From the NCBI RefSeq assembly GCF_963678975.1, contig NC_089279.1, positions 30,902,660-30,966,659 of the forward strand: a stretch of 64,000 nt of DNA. Direction: 5' to 3'. Below the pieces are notes generated by a model. The model saw only the letters and a program-made list of their open reading frames with translations. It searched no databases and had not been told where the DNA came from. The position numbers and the translations under genes are program-made. The first letter of the stretch is position 1. Every line of letters begins with the position of its first letter. Shown here piece after piece: positions 55,232 to 64,000 of this stretch. The stretch is from Dysidea avara. Taxonomy: Eukaryota > Porifera > Demospongiae > Dictyoceratida > Dysideidae.

Positions 55232-56608
55232 TTGGACCTTATACCTTCAGTCTATGACACTTTCAAACAGTTCATTAAGTTTGATGATGGCAGATATGAA
55301 GTAAGTCTCCCATGGCGCTCAGATCAGATACGGCCTCCCAGTAACTTTCTGCTAGCTAAGAGGCGACTTGAAGGACTGCTTAAGAGGCTCCGTCATCACC
55401 CCGAGGTACTACAGGAATACAATGCTATCATCCAACAACAGTTAAATCTGGGTATTGTGGAGAAGGTCAGTGATGAGGGCTGTAAGGACACTGATGTAAA
55501 TAGAATCCACTATCTTCCTCATCACGCAGTCATTTGTACAGACAAACAAACAACCAAACTAAGAATAGTGTACGATGCTTCTGCTCAGGACAAAGGCCTA
55601 TCTCTGAATGACTGCCTATTTTCAGGGCCAAAGTTTGACCAAAACATCTTAGATATTCTCCTCAGATTCCGCACTTACAAGGTAGCCCTTATAGCTGATG
55701 TGGAAAAAGCTTTCCTGATGATATCTGTTTCCAAGGAGGATCGTGATTCCCTAATATTTCTGTGGACAGATGATGTTGCCAAGCCACAACCAGAGATCCA
55801 GGCGATGAGATTCACTAGAGTTGTTTTTGGAGTGTCCGCAAGTCCCTTTCTACTCAAACACCATCCATTGACTACCTTGATTGTGCAACATGCACATGAA
55901 CGAACCTTGCACAGCGGTGTCAAAGATACTTTAACAAAAGTCCGGTCTAAGTACTGGCTTGTCAAGGGAAGGCAGTTCATTCGTAAGATCATCTATCAAT
56001 GTGTCGTATGTCGTAAGCTAGAAGGCCAGCACTACAGAGCAGCACCTCCTCCGCCGTTGCCAGAATTCCGCGTGAAGGAAGCACCTCCATTTGCATATTG
56101 TGGAGTTGACTTCGCTGGACCTCTCTACATTAGGGTGGAAGATAGATCAGAGAGCAGCAAGGTGTGGATTGCTCTGTATACATGTTGTGTCACCTGTACT
56201 GTGCACCTTGAGTTAGTCCCTGATATGACCACACAGACATTTCTGAGGTCTTTCAAGCGATTCACAGCTAGAAGGGGGATTCCGCTTCAAATTATTTCGG
56301 ACAATGCCAAAACCTTTGTTTCTGCTGCACTAACCCTTGATAAGATGTTAAGTGACCCAGAGGTGCAGCAGTATATGGCAGGCTTAAAAGTCCAGTGGAG
56401 ATTTAATTTAGAGAAAGCACCATGGCAAGGCGGCTTTTTTGAAAGAATGGTCCAATCGATGAAACGATGTCTAAGAAAGACCATTGGCAAGTCGCAACTA
56501 TCACTTGATGAGTTGACAACTGTGCTAGTTCAAGTTGAGGCCATTCTTAATTCAAGGCCGATATCTTATGTATCTAGTGAGGATCTTGAAGAGCTAGTCA
56601 TTTGTTGA
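55232..56608 (+). pseudogene. BEL/Pao Pol: RT start joined to integrase
   Basis: Residues ~20-208 are the N-terminal half of the RT (IVYDASAQDKGLSLNDCL; ADVEKAF with the first catalytic Asp; FGVSASPFLL). The frame then passes directly into the integrase zinc-binding region (HAHERTLHSG, CVVC) and core, whose D-D-E residues appear at about D293 (GVDFAGP), D357 (ISDNAK) and E404 (FFERM). The YxDD box, thumb and RNase H are absent, so an in-frame deletion at about residue 209 made an RT-integrase fusion. The frame ends in a shift at LEELVIC. Confidence 0.8.
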
Positions 56609-57162
56609 GTGGTCGTCGATTACTGTGTCTACCAGATGGTACAGATGTAAACCGAGTTGATGAGGACTTTGACATAACCTTTCAAGATCTCAGGGATAGA
56701 GCACAGAACCTTACCAAAGCACTGAATCAGTTTTGGAGTAGATGGCGTGAAGAATATCTTCTTCAGCTTAGAGAACGATACTCTACCACTGATGAGGTTG
56801 GTGTACTACGATCACCTATACCTGGCGAAATGGTTGTGATACATGATGAGGATCGTCCACGTACACAATGGAGACTGGGCAGAGTCAGTGAAGTACTGAA
56901 GAGTTCTGATGATCAGATAAGGGGTGTAGTACTGCAGGTCAACACTAATGGCTGACTGTCGACACTGAGAAGACCTGTTACATGCCTTTATCCGCTTGAG
57001 ATTGCTCCGCAGATGTGTTCAGAGGATCAGATGCCTATTAAGATGGCTCATCAAGAGAATACAGACGCATCAGTATCCCAAGACAGATGTAAAAAACCTG
57101 TCAGAGTAGCAGCTCAGAGAGCCAGACAACAAGTACTGAAGTGGATGACTGACTCTAGTTAA
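56602..57162 (+). pseudogene. BEL/Pao integrase C-terminal region (DUF5641-like)
   Basis: After a frameshift, LLSGRRLLCLPDG, NQFWSRWREEYLLQLRERY and RTQWRLGRV match the C-terminal region that follows the integrase core in BEL/Pao Pol. A TGA at 56954 (after VNTNG, probably a former CGA) interrupts it. The remaining TLRRPVTCLYPLEI and the tail continue in frame beyond. Confidence 0.7.
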
Positions 57163-57266
57163 CCTGGTATTATGTTAACATATATGTACATGTAACATAT
57201 GTTATGTTGTAATCAGGACCACTTATGTACCTTCTAAGTTGACCATGTGTCAACTTGGGGGGAGTG

Positions 57267-57411
57267 TGATGTAACTGTAGTGCTATAATAAGAATAAGTT
57301 GGTCGCACGTGAGTTCACCTCGTGTCAAGTGGTGATAACGACGGCAAGGGTTTTGACGGGTGAAGTCGACAATAAGGAACCAGACGAATCGCTTACATGT
57401 ACACCACAAAG
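57267..57411 (+). repeat. Probable 3' LTR of the BEL/Pao element
   Basis: Begins TGTGATGTAA right after the polypurine tract and ends TTACATGTACACCACA, giving imperfect TG...CA inverted ends. It contains a TATA-like CTATAATAAG. Without a second LTR the 3' boundary is provisional. 57412-57721 shows nothing recognisable. Confidence 0.5.
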
Positions 57412-57721
57412 AATCTCTCTGGCTAAAGTTTGTAAAGAGTGGCTAGGAATTCATATTGTCTAACCAAATTCATACAAACTGAAAATAATTATAACTAATA
57501 TACGATCTGTAGCATTTAAGTCTGTTCCATGTCCACTAAGGACTGTAGCTATATGACACTGTTTGTGGCAGCATGTTGCCCAAAGACTTTCTTTTCTTAC
57601 TGAGTGTAGCTAGCCGCATGATTTTTCATCCATTGTTCATTCCCTTTTCCCGACCCATTGACTAAAAGAAGTACAATGTGATTCAAAGTGTTTATTATGC
57701 GATTCCTCCTGACCCACAACA

Positions 57722-58318
57722 GCTCATATCTTGAATGGTTGCCCTGTTGCATTAAATCAGCAGCGTTACACCTATCGTCATAACCAGGTGCTTTCTGCTC
57801 TAGCCACTATGCTTACTAATGCTTTTGCTGACTATCCACCTATTCAAGTGTTTGCTGACTTGAATAACCACCGGGCCTGTGAAGCTCCTCAAGCTACCAT
57901 TCCAACTTCGATTCTGATAACTCCATATCGCCCTGATATTGTTGTGTACAATTCGCAAGTCCATTCTGTTGCTATGTTGGAATTGGCCTGTCCACTAGAC
58001 TCTGCCCATCATCTGGAATCAGCACGGAATAGAAAGCAATCGAAAGTTGAATATTTACAATTATTGGCAGAATTTGACAGATTAAGTATCTCCAGTTATT
58101 ATGAAACTATAGAGATTTCAGCACTTAGCCATTACCAACCAGCCTCCATTGGAAACTACCTGAACTTCATCAAATTTTCCAACCCTACCATAACTATCCC
58201 CAAATCTATTGTAAGGAATTGTTTAGATGATGCTGCCTACCAAAGTATTCTAACCTCTGAGAGGATATTTTTGGCTAGGAATAATAAAGAGTGGCTGGAT
58301 GTGACTAGTATTAGTTAA
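57722..58318 (+). pseudogene. Non-LTR retrotransposon C-terminal (zinc knuckle/RLE) fragment 1
   Basis: AHILNGCPVALNQQRYTYRH is the end of a C..C...H...C zinc motif. TIPTSILITPYRPDIVVYN, LELACPLDSAHHLESARNRK and SKVEYLQLL follow the RPD...E...R.RK..KY pattern of restriction-like endonucleases in R2-like elements. It ends naturally (EWLDVTSIS, TAA). The 5' parts are absent. Same family as fragment 2 at 58850-59890. Confidence 0.65.
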
Positions 58319-58849
58319 TTTATATAGCTTCTTTTTATTTTATTTTTATATTCACACCCTTGCCATTCCCACGCAGGTTCTTCCGTAGGACCATACACGT
58401 GGTCGCATGTGACCGAGGACTATCACACTTTCTGTAATTTATGTACTTTCATCACTGCATAGTTGATGGTTTTCTCTCATAAAAGGGACAAGCGAACAAG
58501 GGCACCTGAATTACCCAAGAGTTTTTTTGTTTTGTTTTTTAAATGGGCACCTGAGTTACCCAAGAGTGGGCAAACTGACCAGTTCTTCCTTCCCGTTGGG
58601 GCGCTGGTAGCTCAACAAGGACGGCAGCTAACTGCTGTTATATTTATACATACAAACTAGTACTTACTCGAAACATCAGTCACTTCTACCATCTGTGCTT
58701 CCGAGTCGGCTGCACCATACTGCCACTCGAGCGTCAGTCAATCAGTAGCTGCGGCTGGTTCTTTGTCACAAAAATAGTGATTCGCCCCTGACGACGTTTC
58801 ACACCATGCAGTCAGTCTTGACCACAATTATGTCTAGGAACTGTTTTCC

Positions 58850-59890
58850 ATCCTGATGTTTTAAACCTTCCTTTCTTGCTCATCTCAAGGAATCTGCTAA
58901 GCTATCTTATATCCTGGCTGTTGAACGCTCTGTTGACCCAATTATTGTTGAATTGCGGCATTCTCTCTTGTATAATGTCTTTCAGGATGCACCAGATGTT
59001 GTTTTTGATGCTCTTTCTGCTGTTAAATCTTCAATTTCTAACATCCATTCCTCTACTTTTAAAAGCAAGGCTCGTACCAGTTTACAGTCCTCTCATGTTC
59101 ACTATTGGAATTCGACTCTTGAACCATTGACTGTACAGAATGAATTCCTGGATATAGTTTCCCTAGAACAAAATTGTCCCTTGTGGAAGAGATTAATGTA
59201 TGGTTTACCTGAAAAGTAACTTTCTTTCTTATTGCGTGCCGGTTGTGACACCTTACCAACACCTATGAATCTGGCTCGCTGGAATTTAATCATTAGTCCA
59301 GTTTGTACCCTTTGTCACTGTACTCAACCAACAACTAACCATATTTTAACTGGTTGTTCCATTGCACTTGATCAAGGCAAATACACTTGGCATCATGACT
59401 CTGTTCTGCAGGTTCTTGTTCGCAACTTTAAGAAAGATTTACCACCATGTTATAAGATTTATGCAGATCTTCCTGGCCACCAGGCAAGTGTTAGTCCCCC
59501 AAGTACCATTCCACCTCATATTACATCTACCTTAAGCAGACCTGATCTTGTGGTAGTTTCCACAGATTCCATCACATTATTAGAACTCTCTGTAGTTACT
59601 AATACTGAACATCACCTTTTAGCTGCAAGGAACCGTAAAGAAGATCGCTATGGTTCATTACTGACTGACCTTCAACAGGCTGGATTTTCAGTTAATCTTG
59701 TGACAATTGAGTTTGGGCCATTTCATGCCACAGACTGTCTCTAAATTAAGTGATGTATGCCATCTACCGAAGAATACTATTCGTTGTATTCTTCAGCAAG
59801 CAGCTCGTGTTGCAATCTCCTGTTCATATAGGATCTTTAATTCCCGTGCTTCCACTACTTGGGATGTAGTTGATCTGTTTACCTGTTGAG
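58850..59890 (+). pseudogene. Non-LTR retrotransposon C-terminal fragment 2
   Basis: Frame from FLAHLKESAKLSYILAVERS to RLMYGLPEK, then a TAA at 59217-59219 that continues in frame with LSFLLRAGCDTLPTPMNLAR. Next come the zinc motif CTLCHCTQPTTNHILTGC, YTWHHDSVLQVL, RPDLVVVSTDS, ELSVVTNTEHHLLAARNRKE and DRYGSLLTDL. A frameshift near 59720 leads to the final segment ending ASTTWDVVDLFTC. It extends further upstream than fragment 1 and is diverged from it. Confidence 0.65.
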
Positions 59891-60261
59891 AAGCCATGTA
59901 TAATTGTTTAGTTTTGTATGTAGTTTTTTTTTTTCTGGTCTTGCCAGGGCTCCATACTTTTTAGTAATAACTTGGTAACCCTGAGACTGGACTCCTGACC
60001 CCTTGTAATTATTTGTTCATGTAATTGTCAATTATTAGGACGTTTATCTCTCTGAACAGAAGAAGGCGTTCACGTATATGTAACATCGTTCATTGGCAAG
60101 CTATACACCTGTATACAGCCTGCCATCTTGTTCCGTCTCTGTATTTGCCACGGTCTGTATATTCTCCGTATCCATCTGAAAATGACGGTTTTGTATATAT
60201 CCGTATATGCTTCCAGTTGCGCTGTGTGAACCCCCATTTCTGTACCAGAAATTTTAAGAAC
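59891..60261. other. 3' flank of the non-LTR fragment
   Basis: Begins as apparent 3' UTR of the non-LTR element (GACTGGACTCCTGACCCC). It ends with TTTCTGTACCAGAAATTTTA (60239-60258), the unoccupied counterpart of the left flank of element A copy 1 (7191-7210). No gene seen. Confidence 0.5.
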
Positions 60262-63200
60262 TGCATACCATATAAAACATTTGGCCTTGGAGCTCTGGTA
60301 CACACTGGTGGTTACCACCACTCTTGAAGTTCAAAGCACCATTGCTTTTAAATTTACTTATTATTAATTATAAGCTGAGCACCAGTATTATATGCTTTTC
60401 ATTTTACTATGCTGCAGTGCTCAAAAAGTTTAACCTATTGTGCTCACAATTATGCTCAAACTTTTGCCTCACTTTAATTTTCATGTTTAACTAACAGTTT
60501 TGCACTTTCTGTATATAACTTGGCTTGTGAGAAATTGTTCAAAGTTGATCATTAAAAATAATTCATTTAGCAGCTTCTTATGACAAATGTTTAATTCATT
60601 GGTTCATTAGAATTAACTGATAAGGCTATACCATTATGTACTTTGATTCTTTTTTGTGTGTGAAGAGTGTGTAGGAAAGTACACAAGGATACAAATACAG
60701 TAGCTAAGTATGTCAATCTTTCCACTGATAATAATTTACAGTATGGCAAAAATCTACCCATTATGCTAGCATTGTGCTTTATGTTTCAAAGCACCTATTG
60801 TGCTCCAAATTGTGAGGCTGGTGCCTACTTATTATGCTTTGAATTGCCTGCAAAATCAACCTATTATGCTATTTTTTATGCTATTCCATTTCCAATTATG
60901 CCACAATCATTGCTACAACTGTTACAAAAAATGCATAATTTATTATTTTGTAACTGCAAAATTTTGTTATTCAGTAAATGCTCCATCAGAGAGTGAGAAT
61001 CTGGTGATTGCAAAATTATAACATCCCTTTTGCTAGTGAGAAGTCAATATAGGTTGAGTACAGAAGAAGTTCTGTATTCTAGGTGTTGCAGCTCTTGTGG
61101 CACTTGCCTAACGTGCATGGTGCTGAAGGATCAAGTTACTAATGGGTCTGGAAATTTTTTCCTGCATTAGATTAATTTTAAGATCTTTAATTCTTGATCA
61201 TGACTCCCAATATTGTATATTTTATAACCTCCTTGCAGGCTGGTTCTTAGTGCATGGATACAACTTGTTCACTAACTTTTAAGTAGCTACTAGAGTTTCT
61301 AAACCAAAGATGATGCATCAGAGTGTAAGTCTACAATAGTTAATCGACCCAGTGACAGTGTAATTGGGTTAATTAACTAGTTTACCTCTGTACACCATGA
61401 TAAATTATGTAAGTGGTTTATTTAGGTGCTGACTCAGTACTGCTCAATGATAATGACAAACTGTAATTCTACAAGAATTTGGCTAAGAGTCAAGCACAGA
61501 GTTTAGCTTAAGTCAAGGGTCAAGGCTTATTCTTTGACTTTGACCACTTTGATCAAGAATGATGATCGGCATATTGGAGTGCCACTCCCTTGCATGCACA
61601 AGGGGAATTTTGGTGACTAGTTTTCAAATTTAATTTTCTGTTGCGTGTACACTTAAATCTAGGAGGCTTTTACAAGTAATTATACAAATATGTATATATG
61701 TAAGTAATTATATGGTACATGTGTAGAGTTATAGGTATTTAAGAGCATAGTGAAATAAAAAATAATTGGATTATTTTATGTATAAATGCATAATAATAAT
61801 TAAGTAGATCTAATTTGCTTTCTTAGATCTAAAATTCTAAAATTTTTGTGCCCCTGGCATACTTCCCTAGATTGTACTCACTGCCTTTGGCATGCAGGGG
61901 TTACTTCCCAGTGCCCTACCAAACCAGATGATATGCACATGTATGCCACTATCGATACATTTCTTTTTGACTTCTCAAAATGGATGAGGACAGTAGACCG
62001 GATTGAGAGGTATTTTTCTATAATATTACAGTGGCAGCTGCCTTTTAAATGTACTTAACTCAAGACTAAAATATGTCTTAAGTATGAACAGCACTTGCAA
62101 AACTTTTTAAAAATTTATTAATTAGCAGCACCCAACTAGCTAATATACAATTACATGTAGTGTAGGTGTTATTCCCCAATGGAACAGTCTATGTATTAAC
62201 CTATCCAACAACTAGTAACAACTGCATTCTGTAATTGTAACTTAGTTCTTGGTAGGAAATTAGGAATGAGTTAGAGTCACTGAAGACTATACATTGTATA
62301 GTATTTTTAAAATTGTTAATCTAAAAATGAAGTAGGGTTTTATGCAATAAAAAGTAGTGAAACAAGAAACAAACTGATATAATATATTACAGCATAGCTT
62401 GGTGTGAAAATCCCTACTTTAATTGGCATTGAAGAAAATTATAGCTAATGTGCCAAAGTAGGGACTTTCCCACCAAGCTATGCTGTAAACGTTGCACTGG
62501 AAATACTCTAATAGAACAGTCGCACTAATACAACAGATATTCTAATAGAACAGTCACAAATTACACTGTAACTAGCTGTGCTACAACAAAAAACTAAACA
62601 AACTAGTATTTTATCTTGATGATTAATTTTCTGATCTTGATGGGCTTGAGTAGCAGTTTGATTTAATTTTGGCAGACAGCAATAATTATGGAATTTATGA
62701 CATCCAGATATATAGAAGAAAGAAATTGACAGACTAAGTGACAATGAAGACTTAACACAGTGTATATGCCAGCCGAAAATCTGTAATTAGCTATCAAGTG
62801 AAGAGAGGGGAATGCATACTTTCTCAGATTAACCATGTACCAAATTCATTCACACACTAGCCCAAACACCTAGTCACGCTAGGAATGGTAGTACAGAGGT
62901 CTGTGTAATAGACAGATACTTCCATGGCAGTACAATGACTGACTATGGCCACCAAAAGAAATTGAACCTGTGTACATCAAATGGAAAATAGATATAGCAG
63001 GTGTATAGTATAATATCAGTGAACCAAACAACCAGAGGTGCTATCTTGGGAGTATGAGGTCATTACCTTTAGATTACTTCTCTTAATACCCATAAACCTT
63101 GTATTGCTGGCAGTATGAAAGAGTAATATTTTTCTCTTTAGTGCAACTACTATACAAGGATCTTAGTGGTACTATGTTGCTAGAAGGACTCATTTCCACC

Positions 63201-63374
63201 AATTGAATCACTAAAGTTGGTGGATAGCAATCATTCCCATCACCTCACTACATAGATTATAATGCAAGCAAAAGTTGTGTCATCATTATTATTATTAAAT
63301 TTTTAACTCTGTATATACATACCAGATTACTGTACATATAATTTCACAACTACATACATGACTGTAGATTCTGC
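60262..63374. other. Segmental duplication copy 2, non-coding part
   Basis: Collinear with 11319-14605 but lacking the 4.1-kb element A and, apparently, the pogo-like MITE. Recognisable exon content is absent. It includes a palindrome at 62378-62492. Confidence 0.65.
62378..62492. repeat. Palindromic MITE, distant relative of the element-B palindrome
   Basis: Arms TACAGCATAGCTTGGTG...AATCCCTACTTT and AAAGTAGGGACTTT...CCACCAAGCTATGCTGTA surround an AT-rich centre. The flanking AAAAAGTAGTGAAACAAG echoes AAAAAGTACTGAAACAAG at 24153 and 26727, suggesting kinship. Confidence 0.7.
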
Positions 63375-64000
63375 TTATGAAAATTCATAAATTATGTACA
63401 TGATCAAATTCAACAGTAATGTGCAGCAAAGATATAGACCAAAATTTACTGTGACATTAACAATATCATGACCATAATTACTTAGTGTTTCTAAAACATA
63501 CATTATCCAAGGTAAGCTTATCATAATTGTTGAATTATTTGTATGGGACAGTGAATACTTCCTGATTACCTTGAATAATGCTAACACAAAAACAAGTATG
63601 CTTGACATTCTAAGCAACATATAAAGAATACTATAGCTGATAACACCAAACTCCCATAGCAATACATAAGACATTCCAATTAGTGTGATTAGCTCCAGGT
63701 CAACTATTGTGCTAAAAAGATCTTCTAACACCATCCATTTCACCAGAACCAATTGCAGTTTAATGTCATATTTGGATTTTTTAATCAAGCCTCTGACAAT
63801 TTCAATGATCAGTAATATTGTAAATGTAAAGGTACTATCTAACAGACATGTCATGATTAAAATGAGTGAATTTGGCATTACCATACTCCACAAGTAAGTA
63901 TATGAAAAGCTGGAACTGTATGAAACTCTGAAATATAAATTGCCATCTTTCTTGTAACTAATGTGATAGCCGTCATAATCAAGATGCTGATGAGATATCA
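63375..64000 (-). CDS. MATH/TRAF-like multi-TM protein, C-terminal part (continues past window)
   Basis: Open on the minus strand from the window edge (ISHQHLDYDGYHISYKKDG) to a TAA at 63375-63377. It contains about five hydrophobic segments (SLILIMTCLLDSTFTFTILL, YSILYMLLRMSSILVFVLAL, FGLYLCCTLLLNLIMYII) and ends IIYEFS. It reads straight through positions where the copy at 14606-15954 has a stop and a frameshift, so this copy is probably the functional gene. The MATH-like half is expected just outside the window, judged by the paralogue. Function unknown. Confidence 0.65.
   Translation of the reverse strand, partial: ISHQHLDYDGYHISYKKDGNLYFRVSYSSSFSYTYLWSMVMPNSLILIMTCLLDSTFTFTILLIIEIVRGLIKKSKYDIKLQLVLVKWMVLEDLFSTIVDLELITLIGMSYVLLWEFGVISYSILYMLLRMSSILVFVLALFKVIRKYSLSHTNNSTIMISLPWIMYVLETLSNYGHDIVNVTVNFGLYLCCTLLLNLIMYIIYEFS

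Larger units (their letters stand above)
55228..57411 (+). mobile_element. Defective BEL/Pao LTR retrotransposon
   Basis: 5'-truncated Pol with an internal deletion, then a polypurine tract (TTGGGGGGAG near 57257-57266) and one LTR. No 5' LTR, gag or protease is in the window. BEL/Pao elements move by reverse transcription and integration. This copy cannot do so alone because most of the RT and RNase H are missing and there are stops and frameshifts. Confidence 0.8.

Overview
The window looks like nuclear DNA of an early-branching animal, most likely a demosponge. The reasons are short-intron genes with canonical GT-AG junctions, an adhesion GPCR with HormR, GAIN/GPS and 7TM parts, a modular fibronectin-III gene, a giant secreted beta-helix/multi-TM protein of a kind I associate with sponge genomes, a MATH-like multi-TM gene family, BEL/Pao and non-LTR retrotransposon debris, tRNA-derived SINE heads, and very abundant palindromic and satellite-bearing repeats. 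No species is claimed.

Layout. (1) 1-6610, plus strand: the 3' part of an adhesion GPCR gene in about 20 exons. (2) 7228-11318: an inverted copy of a large composite repeat (element A: terminal hairpin domain, roughly 31-bp satellite array, long palindrome). (3) 11319-15960: a segmental duplication whose second copy is 60262-64000. Both carry a MATH-like/multi-TM gene on the minus strand. The first copy is a pseudogene; the second is open as far as the window edge. (4) 16507-17330, 24100-25235 and 26671-27650: three copies of a second composite repeat (element B: palindrome plus a core with a recurring reading frame), with microsatellites, a non-LTR fragment (18550-19108) and element A copy 2 (19770-23153) in between. 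(5) 28719-38809, minus strand: a giant gene encoding a secreted protein of about 3,050 residues. It has a signal peptide, two long Pmp-type beta-helix regions, a cysteine-rich juxtamembrane region, about eight TM helices and probably a separately spliced acidic tail. (6) 39280-39609: a non-LTR endonuclease-like fragment. (7) 40533-45306: element A copy 3. (8) 46385-47990: a diverged tandem duplication with a microsatellite. (9) 49048-55227, plus strand: fibronectin-III exons in two tandemly duplicated five-domain blocks. Both blocks have disabling lesions, and the last domain is interrupted by a defective BEL/Pao element (55228-57411). (10) 57722-59890: two decayed C-terminal pieces of a non-LTR retrotransposon of the restriction-like-endonuclease type.

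How it fits together. The host genes encode cell-surface or secreted products (adhesion GPCR, beta-helix/TM protein, MATH/TM proteins, FN3 protein) and sit in a repeat-rich region reshaped by segmental and tandem duplication. The main novelty candidate is element A. Three copies share the same order of parts in either orientation. The segmental duplicate at 60237-60290 preserves what looks like the unoccupied site of copy 1, which supports the whole 4-kb structure, satellite included, having moved as one unit.
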